64,000 nucleotides of DNA from Bacteroidota bacterium (GTDB taxonomy: Bacteria > Bacteroidota > Bacteroidia > Chitinophagales > Chitinophagaceae): positions 124,001-188,000 of the forward strand of contig JAFDXX010000007.1 of assembly GCA_018267705.1 (NCBI GenBank), given 5' to 3'. Every line of letters starts with the position of its first letter. Position 1 is the stretch's first letter. Below the pieces are notes generated by a model. The model saw only the letters and a list, made by a program, of their open reading frames with translations. It was not told where the DNA came from and searched no databases. A program made the position numbers and the translations under genes. Of this stretch, positions 28,696-39,700 are shown in pieces.

Positions 28696-29673
28696 TTAAT
28701 CTAAACTTTGGTTAGCAGTTGCCGCTAATTTTAAAATTCTATCAAATTGCGTAGGCGTTAAATCATTATAAAAATAATAAATCGGATCTACAGGAATACC
28801 GTTTTTATGTACCTCATAATGGCAATGTGGTCCCGTACTTTTTCCGCTACTGCCAACATAACCAATTACTTCTCCGCGTTTTACAAACTGCCCTGCTTTT
28901 GCTTTGTTTTTATACATATGCCCATAAAGTGTTTGATAACCATAACCATGATTAATAACAACTTTAGTTCCATAGCCATCGGGGCTAAATCCGGCGGCAG
29001 TTACTGTGCCATCGGCAGTTGCATAAATAGGTGTACCAATTGATGCTGTAAAATCTAATCCTGCATGAAATTTTCTTACTTTATATACCGGATCTATACG
29101 GCTGCCAAAACCACTTGCAATTCTATTCAAATCTTTATTGCTAACAGGTTGTATTGCAGGAATAGCTAATAATAGTTTTTCCTTATTCTTCACCATATTA
29201 TCAATTTCATCATAACTATTTTTCTCATATGCAACACGCAAACTCAAATTATTTAATTGTTTAACCATTGCTTTCACCAACTCGGTTTCTCCCATTGCTT
29301 CAACTAAGGCAACTTCTTTTTTTGATTCCATATCTTTTATTCTGGCACTATCGGGTATAGGGCTTGCTTCAAAAACTGCTCTATACACTTTATTATCTCT
29401 ATTCTCTAATTCATCCATTTGCAATTTTAATTGTTTAACTCGCTCTTGCAATACACTATAATTCTCTTTCAAATCAAAATTTTGTTGCCTTAATAATTTC
29501 TCTTTCGGACTATCAACATACTGAAAAATTATAGCAACAATAATTAATCCCGTAAAAATAGAAGAAGCAATAAAACCAAACACCTGCAATAATCTTATAC
29601 GCAGTTTAGTTTCAATTTTTTCATACCTAAGGGTATGCGTATTATAATAATATTTTACTCTTCTTAAAGCCAT
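28696..29673 (-). CDS. M23-family metallopeptidase (murein hydrolase-like)
   Basis: A 325-residue protein anchored by one N-terminal membrane helix (about 32-52). A coiled-coil (about 60-165) leads to a C-terminal peptidase M23/LytM domain. The zinc motifs are complete: HAGLDFT near residue 202, YGHM, and GPHCHYEVH near residue 285. It should cut peptidoglycan peptide cross-links or activate amidases, as EnvC-like proteins do. The coiled-coil favours a divisome or scaffold link. It lies divergently from alaS. Confidence 0.92.
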   Translation of the reverse strand: MALRRVKYYYNTHTLRYEKIETKLRIRLLQVFGFIASSIFTGLIIVAIIFQYVDSPKEKLLRQQNFDLKENYSVLQERVKQLKLQMDELENRDNKVYRAVFEASPIPDSARIKDMESKKEVALVEAMGETELVKAMVKQLNNLSLRVAYEKNSYDEIDNMVKNKEKLLLAIPAIQPVSNKDLNRIASGFGSRIDPVYKVRKFHAGLDFTASIGTPIYATADGTVTAAGFSPDGYGTKVVINHGYGYQTLYGHMYKNKAKAGQFVKRGEVIGYVGSSGKSTGPHCHYEVHKNGIPVDPIYYFYNDLTPTQFDRILKLAATANQSLD

Positions 29674-29760
29674 TTAAAATATAATATATGTGGTATGATG
29701 TACAATTTATTTTTTCACTTTCTATTTATAGTTTTCCATTTTCAACTCCCTTTCCCCGCT

Positions 29761-29800
29761 TATCTTTGCTCGCTTTTGGTAAATGAAAGTACCAAAGATA
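29761..29800. promoter_or_regulatory. Face-to-face -7 elements between the M23 peptidase and alaS
   Basis: TATCTTTG occurs on the plus strand at 29761-29768 and on the minus strand at 29800-29793, both full matches to TAnnTTTG. Between them lies an inverted repeat, TTTGGTA (29775-29781) with TACCAAA (29790-29796). No good -33 match precedes either element. The predicted transcripts would overlap at their 5' ends. Confidence 0.45.
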
Positions 29801-29838
29801 CTTTTTACTGAATTATTATTGGAATAAAAGCATTTTGT

Positions 29839-32541
29839 ATGATGACATCGGGTGAAATAAGACAAACCTTCTTAAACTTTTTTAAAAGTAAACAACATAC
29901 CATTGTTCCTTCTGCTCCCATTGTTGTAAAAAACGATCCAACTTTATTATTTACCAATGCCGGAATGAATCAGTTTAAAGATTATTTTTTAGGAAATCAA
30001 CAACCTACACATACACGTATTGCCGATACACAAAAATGTTTACGTGTTAGCGGTAAACATAATGATTTGGAAGAAGTTGGTGTAGATACCTACCACCACA
30101 CTATGTTTGAAATGCTGGGCAATTGGAGCTTTGGAGATTATTTTAAAAAAGAAGCCATTGCATGGAGTTGGGAATTACTAACAGAAGTATATAAACTTGA
30201 TAAAGAAAGATTATATGTAACCATTTTTGAAGGCGATGAAAAAGAAGGTTTACCAAAAGATGAAGAAGCATACAATGAATGGAAAAAAGTAATTAGTGCA
30301 GACAGAATTTTATTAGGAAATAAAAAAGATAATTTTTGGGAAATGGGCGATACAGGCCCATGCGGACCATGTACCGAAATACATTACGATTGCAGAACCA
30401 ACGAAGAAAGAAAAAAAGTTAATGGCAAAACATTGGTAAATAATGATCATCCACAAGTAATAGAAATTTGGAATAATGTATTCATGCAATTCAATCGTTT
30501 AAAAGAAGGAACTCTACAACCTTTACCTGCCAAACATGTTGATACAGGTATGGGCTTTGAGCGTTTAGTGCGTGTAATTCAAAACAAAACATCTAATTAC
30601 GATACAGATATTTTTACCAATACTATTAAAGTAACAAGTGAAATAGTAAATAAAACTTATACGGCAAAAAACGATAAAGAAAGTATTGCATTTAGAGTTT
30701 TAGCAGATCATATTCGTGCAATTTGTTTCACCATTGCAGATGGGCAACTTCCTTCAAACACAGGTGCAGGTTATGTTATAAGAAGAATTTTACGTCGTGC
30801 TGTACGTTATTATTTTTCTTATTTAAATTATAAACAACCATTATTACATCAATTAATACCAACCATTGCAACACAATTCGAAAATGTTTTTCCCGAATTA
30901 AAACAACAACAAGAATTTGTAACCAAAGTTGTAAAAGAAGAAGAAGAAGCATTTTTAAGAACTGTCGATAAAGGATTATCGCTCTTAAATTATATTTTAA
31001 GCAAAGGTCAAATAACTAATCAAGAACAATTAAAAGAGGTTGAAAAGGTTCATGAAGATTTGGGAACGTTATCAATTTTAGAAGGAGACTCACCTTATTC
31101 AATGAAAAGAATTCCAGGCAGAACATGTTTTATTCTTTATGATAGATATGGCTTCCCTTTAGACTTAACTAGGCTCATTGCTTCTGAAAATAATATACAA
31201 GTTGATGAAGAAGGCTTCAATGCAGAAATGCAACAACAAAAAAATCGTTCTCGTGCAGCAACAGCAATAGATACAGAAGATTGGATAAATGTACATGAAG
31301 ACAAAGGAATTGAATTTGTTGGATACAACCAATTAACAGCAACAACAAATATTATAAAATATCGTAAAGTAAAAGCAAAAGGAAAAGAAGCCTATCAAAT
31401 TGTATTAGAACAAACTCCATTTTATGCTGAGAGTGGAGGCCAAGTTGGCGATACAGGCGAATTACTAATTAATAATGAAGCTCTAAAAATTATTGACACC
31501 AAGAAAGAAAATAATTTAATTATTCATTTTACAGAAACATTACCTGCTACTGATTTAAGCAACAATGTTATTGCAACTGTTGATGCAAATAAAAGAAAAG
31601 CAACAGCAGCCAACCATTCTGCCACACATTTACTACATGCAGCTTTGCGTAAAGTATTAGGAACACATGTTGCACAAAAAGGAAGTTTAGTAAATGAAGA
31701 ACAACTGCGTTTTGATTTTTCACACTTCAGCAAAATGACTGATGAAGAAATAACAGCAGTAGAAGAAATAGTAAACAAAAAAATAAGAGAAAATATTCCT
31801 GTTATAATAAAAGAAATGCCTAAAGAAGAAGCTTTGCAATTAGGTGCTATGGCATTATTTGGAGAGAAGTACGGCAATAACGTTCGTGTGGTAATTATTG
31901 ACCCCAACTATTCTATTGAACTTTGTGGCGGAACACATGTAGGGCATACCGGCGAATTAGGAATTTTTAAAATAAAACATGAAACCGCTGTTGCTGCAGG
32001 TGTAAGAAGAATAGAAGCAATAAGCGGAAAAGCAGCGGCAGACTACCTTTCACAACAACTACAGTTATTAAGTGATGCAAAAGCATTACTCAATAATCCA
32101 AAAGAATTATTAAAAACAATTGAAAACATTGTTGCAGATAATAAAGAATTAAAAAAGAAAATTGAAAGCTTAGAAGCTAAACAATTAGCAATATTAAAAA
32201 ATGAATTAACTCAAACTATTCAAACTGTTAATGGCTATACATTTATTGGTGCAGTTACAGAAATAGGTAATGCAGATAACATAAAAAAACTAGCTGCCGA
32301 TTTAAAAGCCAATGCAGCATTGGTAGTATTGGCTGCAAACATTGCAGGTAAAGCATCGGTAAGCATTGCCTTAAGTGATGAGTTAGTTGCCAAAGGTTTA
32401 GAAGCACCAAAAATTATTAAAGAAAAAATTACACCACTTATTAAAGGCGGCGGCGGCGGACAAAAAAATTTAGCAACAGCCGGTGGTCAAGATGCAGGTA
32501 ATTTACAACAAGTAATTGCAGCAGTTAAAAGTTTATTATAA
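29839..32541 (+). CDS. alaS: Alanyl-tRNA synthetase
   Basis: AlaS charges tRNA-Ala and edits mischarged Ser and Gly. The 900-residue protein has the class II catalytic core (MFEMLGNWSFGDYFKKEAI; GDTGPCGPCTEIHYD), the editing domain with HSATHLLHAALR and ELCGGTHVGHTGE, and the C-Ala domain ending in GGGGGQKNLATAGG. ATGATG gives two possible starts (29839, 29842). Between the catalytic core and YDRYGFPLDLT it carries about 29 residues more than E. coli AlaS, in a low-complexity segment (about residues 391-430). Its stop codon overlaps the gatB start by one base. Confidence 0.97.
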   Translation: MMTSGEIRQTFLNFFKSKQHTIVPSAPIVVKNDPTLLFTNAGMNQFKDYFLGNQQPTHTRIADTQKCLRVSGKHNDLEEVGVDTYHHTMFEMLGNWSFGDYFKKEAIAWSWELLTEVYKLDKERLYVTIFEGDEKEGLPKDEEAYNEWKKVISADRILLGNKKDNFWEMGDTGPCGPCTEIHYDCRTNEERKKVNGKTLVNNDHPQVIEIWNNVFMQFNRLKEGTLQPLPAKHVDTGMGFERLVRVIQNKTSNYDTDIFTNTIKVTSEIVNKTYTAKNDKESIAFRVLADHIRAICFTIADGQLPSNTGAGYVIRRILRRAVRYYFSYLNYKQPLLHQLIPTIATQFENVFPELKQQQEFVTKVVKEEEEAFLRTVDKGLSLLNYILSKGQITNQEQLKEVEKVHEDLGTLSILEGDSPYSMKRIPGRTCFILYDRYGFPLDLTRLIASENNIQVDEEGFNAEMQQQKNRSRAATAIDTEDWINVHEDKGIEFVGYNQLTATTNIIKYRKVKAKGKEAYQIVLEQTPFYAESGGQVGDTGELLINNEALKIIDTKKENNLIIHFTETLPATDLSNNVIATVDANKRKATAANHSATHLLHAALRKVLGTHVAQKGSLVNEEQLRFDFSHFSKMTDEEITAVEEIVNKKIRENIPVIIKEMPKEEALQLGAMALFGEKYGNNVRVVIIDPNYSIELCGGTHVGHTGELGIFKIKHETAVAAGVRRIEAISGKAAADYLSQQLQLLSDAKALLNNPKELLKTIENIVADNKELKKKIESLEAKQLAILKNELTQTIQTVNGYTFIGAVTEIGNADNIKKLAADLKANAALVVLAANIAGKASVSIALSDELVAKGLEAPKIIKEKITPLIKGGGGGQKNLATAGGQDAGNLQQVIAAVKSLL

Positions 32542-33983
32542 TGAATGCAACTCACAAATACGAAGCAGTAATTGGTTTAGAAGTACATGCACAATTACAA
32601 ACACAAAGCAAATTGTTTTGTGGCGATAGTATTGCATTTGGTGCACCGCCCAATACACATGTTAGTGCCATAACATTAGGCCACCCTGGCACATTACCTA
32701 AAACAAATAAATTAGCAGTTGAGTATGCCATAAAAATGGGCATTGCCTGCAATTGCGAAATTGAATTGCATAACTATTTTGCAAGAAAAAATTATTTCTA
32801 CCCCGATTTACCTAAAGGTTATCAAATATCTCAACACACAACACCAATATGTAAAAATGGTTATATAACTATTACAACAAATGTTGGTGAGAGAAATATT
32901 TTACTTAATAGAATTCACTTAGAAGAAGATGCAGGAAAAAGCATACACGATATTTACGAAGATGCTACTTGTGTAGATTTGAACAGAGCAGGAACTCCCT
33001 TAATTGAAATTGTAACAGAACCATGCCTGCATAATAGCGATGAAGCATACCAATATTTAACAGAATTACGAAAATTAGTACGTTGGATTGAAATATGTGA
33101 TGGTAATATGGAAGAAGGTAGCTTACGTTGCGATGCCAATATTTCTATTCGCTTAAAAGGAGAAAAAAAATTAGGAACAAGAGTTGAAGTGAAAAATCTT
33201 AACTCTATTCGCAATGTAAAAAAAGCAATAGATTTTGAAATTGAAAGAATGATTAATGTAGTAGAAAGTGGCGGAACTATTACACAACAAACCAAAAGTT
33301 TTGATGCCGCAACCGATACCACTTTTGCGATAAGAGATAAAGAAGAAGCCAACGACTATCGTTATTTTGCAGATCCTGATATAGCACCTTTTCATTTAAC
33401 AGAAAATTTTATTCAACAAATACAATTATCATTACCTGCACTTCCACAACAATTAATAAAAAATTTACAAGAAAAATATTTATTAAGTGAATATGATGCT
33501 AAACAACTTTGTGATGATAAATTAACAGCAAATTATTTTTTACAAACAGCATCAATAAACAGAAACTATAAAGCTATTGCCAATTGGCTTATTGGCCCTA
33601 TAAAACAATATTTGAATGATGAAGGAACCTCTTTCGAAAACATTTTTCTTCAACCCAAAATATTAGCTGCATTAATACAAATTATTGATGAAGGAAAAAT
33701 AAATTTTTCTGTTGCCGCAACTAAATTGTTACCTATTTTAATGAAAGAAAACATTGAGCCATTAGCATTAGCAGAATCTTTAAACTTAATACAGGTAAGC
33801 AATGTAGCTGATATAGATGTTTGGGTAAATGAAGTAATTGCTGCAATGCCCGATAAAGTAACAGAATATAAAAAAGGTAAAAAAGGTTTAATTGGTTTAT
33901 TTGTTGGCGAAGTAAAAAAACGAAGTAAAGGAAAAGCAGATCCTAAATTAGTTACTACATTATTAGAAGAGAAATTAAAATAA
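32541..33983 (+). CDS. gatB: Aspartyl/glutamyl-tRNA amidotransferase subunit B
   Basis: GatB is the kinase/amidase partner that converts Glu-tRNA-Gln (and Asp-tRNA-Asn) to the amidated form. The 480-residue protein opens with YEAVIGLEVHAQLQTQSKLFC and has YFYPDLPKGYQISQ and DLNRAGTPLIEIVTEP. The C-terminal YqeY-like tRNA-binding domain ends with LIGLFVGEVKK. The start ATG overlaps the alaS stop (TAATG), so the two are translationally coupled. gatA and gatC are not in the window. Confidence 0.97.
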   Translation: MNATHKYEAVIGLEVHAQLQTQSKLFCGDSIAFGAPPNTHVSAITLGHPGTLPKTNKLAVEYAIKMGIACNCEIELHNYFARKNYFYPDLPKGYQISQHTTPICKNGYITITTNVGERNILLNRIHLEEDAGKSIHDIYEDATCVDLNRAGTPLIEIVTEPCLHNSDEAYQYLTELRKLVRWIEICDGNMEEGSLRCDANISIRLKGEKKLGTRVEVKNLNSIRNVKKAIDFEIERMINVVESGGTITQQTKSFDAATDTTFAIRDKEEANDYRYFADPDIAPFHLTENFIQQIQLSLPALPQQLIKNLQEKYLLSEYDAKQLCDDKLTANYFLQTASINRNYKAIANWLIGPIKQYLNDEGTSFENIFLQPKILAALIQIIDEGKINFSVAATKLLPILMKENIEPLALAESLNLIQVSNVADIDVWVNEVIAAMPDKVTEYKKGKKGLIGLFVGEVKKRSKGKADPKLVTTLLEEKLK

Positions 33984-33999
33984 CACACCAATTTATTAT

Positions 34000-35121
34000 A
34001 TGAAAAAAATAGCCCTTATATGTATTGCAATTACTGCAATAACAAGTTGCAGCCAAAAAGGCAATGGTTCATTTTCTGTTGATGGAACCATTCTTCATCC
34101 AAGTTCAAAAAAAATATTGTTAGAAGAATTAGTTTTTGGTGCAGCCCAACCAACTGTTATAGATTCTGCAACATTACAATCTAACGGAAGTTTTAAATTA
34201 AATGGAATAGCCAAAGAAGAAGGTTTGTACTTACTGGCTATTGAAAACGGACCAACTGTTTTATTTATTAACGATTCAAAAAAAATTACCGTTAATTTAG
34301 ATGAAGAACATTATAAAGATTATACTACCAACGGCTCTGCTGCAACACAGCAACTACAACAATTTTTAGAAAATTATTCAACACGTTATGATGCATTGAT
34401 AAAAGCATTTACCAATGCCGATTCATTGCAAAAAATAAAAGCAAGTGATAGTGTTTTAACCGTAGCAACACTTCAAAAAAATAATGAATTAAAAAAAATT
34501 AATGAGTTTGTAAGCAATGCTATAACAAAAAGTAAAAGCCCCGCATTAAGTTATTTTATAATTGGCAAAGCCATACGTACTATGCAACCTGATGAAGTGC
34601 AAAAATTAGCAACAACATCTGCAGAAGCATTTAAAGATCATCAAGGTTTAGCTCAATTAAAAAAAGGAATTGATGACCAAATAGCATCAGACCCCAAATA
34701 TGCATTACTTAACAAACCTGCACCCGAACTAAATTTTACAGATACCACAGGAAAATATTTTGCATTAAGTAACTTAAAAGGTAAATATGTATTGGTAGAT
34801 TTTTGGGCAAGTTGGTGTAAGCCTTGCAGAGAAGAAAACCCTAATGTAGTAGCAGCATATAAAAAATACAATACAAAAAATTTTACAGTATTAGGTGTTT
34901 CATTGGATAATGATAAAGCTGCTTGGATAAATGCTATTAACCAAGATAGTTTAACATGGAATCATATCAGCGATTTAAAACAGTGGGAAAGCAATGCAGT
35001 TAAGCTGTATCATATTAATGCTATACCTTTTAATGTTTTAGTAAACCCCGAAGGAAAAATTATTGCAACAGATTTAAGAGGAACAGAATTACAAAATAAA
35101 TTAAAGGAAGTGTTGAAATAA
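34000..35121 (+). CDS. TlpA-family thiol-disulfide lipoprotein
   Basis: A 373-residue lipoprotein (lipobox ending ITSC, Cys17). An N-terminal DUF4369-like beta domain, a helical middle region and a TlpA/ResA-like thioredoxin domain follow, with the active site WCKPC (Cys273, Cys276) and a cis-proline in NAIPFNVLV. It probably reduces periplasmic disulfides. It begins 16 bases after gatB and ends the alaS-gatB-tlpA run at a strong terminator. It resembles the protein at 4053-5525 in plan but not in active site. Confidence 0.9.
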   Translation: MKKIALICIAITAITSCSQKGNGSFSVDGTILHPSSKKILLEELVFGAAQPTVIDSATLQSNGSFKLNGIAKEEGLYLLAIENGPTVLFINDSKKITVNLDEEHYKDYTTNGSAATQQLQQFLENYSTRYDALIKAFTNADSLQKIKASDSVLTVATLQKNNELKKINEFVSNAITKSKSPALSYFIIGKAIRTMQPDEVQKLATTSAEAFKDHQGLAQLKKGIDDQIASDPKYALLNKPAPELNFTDTTGKYFALSNLKGKYVLVDFWASWCKPCREENPNVVAAYKKYNTKNFTVLGVSLDNDKAAWINAINQDSLTWNHISDLKQWESNAVKLYHINAIPFNVLVNPEGKIIATDLRGTELQNKLKEVLK

Positions 35122-35142
35122 AAAAGAAAAACATAATGAACT

Positions 35143-35173
35143 AAAAAAGGAGCAACATAGTTGCTCCTTTTTT
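35143..35173. terminator. Bidirectional terminator between tlpA-like and susD genes
   Basis: A 13-bp stem, AAAAAAGGAGCAA with a 5-base loop, has T-runs on both strands. It serves the plus-strand alaS cluster and the minus-strand susCD pair. Confidence 0.9.
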
Positions 35174-35203
35174 AATAGTACCATTTATAAATTATCAATC
35201 TAA

Positions 35204-36700
35204 TTATTTATTTAAATTAGGATTGTTTAATACTTCTGCTTGAGGTATTACCATAGTAAGTTTACTATCAGTACTAGGGAATGATTGACCTGCATAGAAT
35301 AAGTGGTTAGACCCACGTACTACAGGTTCTTGTAATCTCTTCATAGCTAAATAGGTTTTACCTTCTCCCCATAATTCAACACGAGTTTGAAAATATATTT
35401 CATCTATTAAAGCTTGGCCTGATAGCCCTGAAATATAAGAAGTATTTGTAATACGATCGCTTAAGAAATTTGTTAATGCTGTTTGAGCAGGTCCTGTTTG
35501 CCCTAAACGAGCTTTAGCTTCAGCATTAAGTAAATAAAACTCATCTGCTCTCATATAAATTAATCCTGATGTAACATAACGTGCACCACCAGAAACTCTA
35601 TTTATATCAAAAAATTTATTAATAGGTTGTAATTTATATGTTGCAGTAGGTGCCGCAAACTGTCCTTTTCTTATATCATCAGGTCTAATAGCATCATACA
35701 AGCCTCTATCAATTGTTTTAGGATCTCCTGCCCATGCGTAACTATAAGTGAATTGATCAACTTGTCCCCACCATGAAATTAAGTTTATACCTTGTGCTAA
35801 AGTTAATTGTACACCCCACATCCAACTTGGAGCAGCAACATTATTAAACCCTGAAGTTGAAATATTGCTACCTGTATAAACTAAATATGCAGGTGAAGTT
35901 TTAGGATACGCAGTTATAATATCTTGCGTTAAACTAATAACCTGAGTTAAATCTGCCGATGTACCTCTTGCAGCTAAAACATAAGCTAAGAAACCTTTAG
36001 CAACATTAATATCAACTTGATCTTTAGTTGTACGAGTATAGCCTGTTAATAAAGTAATTGCCGTATTTAAATCTGAAACCATTAAATCATACACATCTTT
36101 AGTTGTAGATTTAGGAAGATTTAATTGAGAAGTTGATTTATATAACGGTAAAATTTTATCGGTTCCGCTTCCATAATTTTTAGCATAAATTTGAGATAGA
36201 TAGAAGTATCCGTAAGCTCTCATAATTTTTGCTTGAGCCATTGTGTATTTATTAGCCGCAGATGCAGGAGTAGCATCAGTTCCGCCCAATACATCAATTA
36301 TGGTATTAGCACCAAAAATTTGTCTGTAATAATAACGCCATGGTATATACACAGGGTTAGTTGTATAATCAACAGGTGAAGTATAGTTTGCTACTGTTCT
36401 GTACCAACCATAGTTTAGTGCAGCCAATACCATATCAGATTGTAGCATATCTAAATAAATATCTACTCCTTTTTGGCCAAAATCATCGTGGCCTGTTGTT
36501 CCCCCCACACCTGGTGTAAACATTGTGGTGTACAATCCGGTAATGTTACCGCCTAAAAGTTTAGGATCTTGTAAAGCAGCGGCTCCTAATTGTTCGGGAG
36601 TTGTAAACGCAGTAGGTTGTGTTTCCAAAAAATCTTTCTTACAACCAACAAGTCCTGCTGTTATTAGTGTAGAAAGCAATAGTATTTTATTAATTTTCAT
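35204..36700 (-). CDS. SusD/RagB-family nutrient-binding lipoprotein (pair 1)
   Basis: SusD-like proteins cap the SusC barrel and catch the ligand at the cell surface. The 498-residue lipoprotein has Cys20 after LVG. The N-terminal TPR-like half includes RAYGYFYLSQIYAKNYG and the C-terminal half has MRADEFYLLNAEAKARLG and RVELWGEGKTYLAMKRL, standard SusD landmarks. It follows its SusC partner by 18 bases. No glycosidase, protease or sensor gene is nearby, so the substrate is unknown. Confidence 0.95.
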   Translation of the reverse strand: MKINKILLLSTLITAGLVGCKKDFLETQPTAFTTPEQLGAAALQDPKLLGGNITGLYTTMFTPGVGGTTGHDDFGQKGVDIYLDMLQSDMVLAALNYGWYRTVANYTSPVDYTTNPVYIPWRYYYRQIFGANTIIDVLGGTDATPASAANKYTMAQAKIMRAYGYFYLSQIYAKNYGSGTDKILPLYKSTSQLNLPKSTTKDVYDLMVSDLNTAITLLTGYTRTTKDQVDINVAKGFLAYVLAARGTSADLTQVISLTQDIITAYPKTSPAYLVYTGSNISTSGFNNVAAPSWMWGVQLTLAQGINLISWWGQVDQFTYSYAWAGDPKTIDRGLYDAIRPDDIRKGQFAAPTATYKLQPINKFFDINRVSGGARYVTSGLIYMRADEFYLLNAEAKARLGQTGPAQTALTNFLSDRITNTSYISGLSGQALIDEIYFQTRVELWGEGKTYLAMKRLQEPVVRGSNHLFYAGQSFPSTDSKLTMVIPQAEVLNNPNLNK

Positions 36701-36718
36701 AAAAAAGTTTTTTAAAAA

Positions 36719-39700
36719 TTAAAATTTAATTTTTGTACCGAAAGTAATTGTTGATAAAGGAGAGTATCTGTATGTATCAGATTCTCCGTTTTCAGCAGTT
36801 GCCGGGTTAAATCCTTTTCTGGCTGAAGATAACCATAGATTATCTCCTGCAACAAAGAATGAAACTTCTTCAAATAAACCTGTACGTTTTAATACAGATT
36901 GTGGTAATGAATACCCAATTCTAATATTATTTAATGTTAAATAGCTTGCAGAAGTAATAAATCTTGATGAAGCAGATGTAACGTTTTGGTCTGTTGTTGC
37001 ATTGTTAGATATTCTTGGAACATCTGTAATATCTCCGGGTTTTTGCCATCTTCTTCTAATATCGGTACTCCAGTTATTGCTACCAATAATTTGGTTTTGC
37101 ATTAACCCTGCATAAGCACCATCATAAGCGTATCCTCCAATGCTGTATAAGAATTGAACAGATATATCGAATGATTTATACCCTGCTTTAAAGTTTAATG
37201 CACCTCTTACTTTTGGAATTGCAGATTTTCCTACATAATACTGAGTAGCTTGAGAATAAGTTTTAGTTACTCCGGTTAATAATGTACCTTTTTTGCTTGG
37301 ATTATCAGAATAGAATTGATCAAGATTTGCTACTCCTTCACCAACATCATAAGTACCATTACCGTTTAAGTCATCATAATAAACAGTCCATGTACTTCTT
37401 CCGTCTGCTGGGTCAACACCTGCAAAATTTCTTATATAATAATCATAAATTGAATGCCCTTGAGACCACGCAAAGTTTCCTTGCACATCAATTACTTTTG
37501 GACTTCCTGTTGAAGGGTCAATAGGCATTTTGGTAATTTTATTAGTGTAATGGTTACCATTAATTCCTAAATCAACATAAAAATCTTTTTTTCTTATAAT
37601 ATGACCGGTTAATTCAAAATCAATTCCGCTGTTTCTCAATTGTCCGTCATTAACAGTAATTAATGCATATCCGTTAGAAATACCCACTCTTCTTTGGAAA
37701 ATTAAATTATCAGTATTTCTAATATAATATTCAATACTTGCTTCTAAGAAATTACCTACTCTAAATTCTAATCCGGTTTGGAAAGTTTTTGAAGTTTCCC
37801 ATGTTAAATTCGGATTACCTGGTACAGGTACACCAAATGAAGGATTATTGTTTAAGTTACCAATTGAAATGCTTGTCATTCCAGGGTAATAGCTTAAACC
37901 GTCTTGATCTCCAAGTATACCATAGCTTGCTTTTAATTTTAAGTAAGGTATAGATTTCCATCTTTTGAAATAATCTAATCTTGATAATACTACACCTGCA
38001 CCTACCGAACCAAAAGTACCCCATGTATTACCTTTTGTAAAACGAGATGAGCCATCTCTTCTTATTGTTCCAGATACATAATATGTGTTTTGATAGTTAT
38101 AGTTTGTTTGAGCAAAATAACTTTCAATTTTATTTGTGTTGGTATAAGAAGTTGATGTTGGGTTTATTACAATTGCATTAGCAAGTTCTAAACTGTAGTT
38201 ATCTACTAAATTATATCCTGATGCACTTGAAGTTGTAAATCTGTAATCTGTAGCTTCATGTGCTGCTAATACTTCTATATTATGAGCATTAAAACTATTA
38301 GTATAATGAAGCATATTTAAAAGATTTAGGTTAGCAGACTCATACTTGGTTTGTCCAATATAACCGTTTTGAGAAGCTGAAGAACCATAAAACTTATTAT
38401 TTCTTGACCAAAAGTTTTGAGCATAATACTGAATACCCAATCTGTTTTCTAATGTTAAGTGATTAGAGAATTTAATATTAACTGAAGTATTAGCCGTTAA
38501 TTCATTTTTGGTATTTGTAACAGTATTATAAGTAGCATCTGCTATAGCATTGGTTAAAGAACCGAATTTTCTTCCGGTAGAGCCGTAATCAAATTGATAT
38601 CCGCCAAAAATAGGATCTGGTACTTTATTACCGCTAGCATCACGTAAGAATAAAGGATATATAGAAGGTATATTATCTACAAACCAAAATATACTATTTG
38701 AGTTTGAAGCTTGTCCGTTATTGTTTGTTTTTCCTTGAGAAAAATTAACATTAAATATTGTAGATAACCATGGTTTCACTTCGTGGTTAATACTAACTCT
38801 TCCGTTTAATCTTTTATAATCGCTATTAATAATATATCCAATATCTTGAAGATAACCGAATGAAGTAAAGTAATTTGATTTTGCATCTCCACCGCCTAAT
38901 TGCACATTTACTTCAGAACGTGATGCAGGTTGAAAAGCATAATCTTGCCATCTTTCAGGATCAAATTTTCTAGTTACCCCCGGTTTTACGGTTTTAGTGG
39001 TGGGGTCTATAAGATCTGCACCGGTAGCTACATTCCACATATTATTATTAGGAGAAATACCGCTTGCAGAAAATAAATTAGCATTTGCATAATTTACCGG
39101 ATTAGGATTAGCAAGTATAACCCCTTGATTATACATTGCCTCCCAGCTTAATGCAATATATTCTTCTGGTGATGTTAAAATATCATACCTTGGTAAAGTT
39201 GCATTGTTTGTACCAAATTTTGCATCTACAGTAATAAACGATTTTTTACCACGGCCGGTTTTCGTAGTAATTACAATTACACCATTAGCACCTCTTGAAC
39301 CATAAATTGCAGTTGCAGCAGCATCTTTTAATACTACTATATTAGCAATCTCATCAGGGTTAATAGAATTTAATGTCCCAAAATAAGGCACACCATCTAC
39401 TACATATAAAGGATCTCTGTTACCGTTAACAGAACCTAATCCGCGAATTCGAATAGTGGCAGATGAACCAGGTTGGCCAGATGTATTTACAACTGTAACA
39501 CCAGCTACTTCTCCGGCTAATGCCTGAGATACGTTTGATACACTTTTATTGGTAATTTGAGCTGCAGAAACAGTTTTAGCCGAACCGGTAAATGCTTCTT
39601 TTGTTGTTTTTGAATATCCAACAACAACAATTTCATCTAAATTTTTTGATGTTGAAGAAAGATGTACAGTAATACTGCTTTTATTTTCAACAGAAACCAT

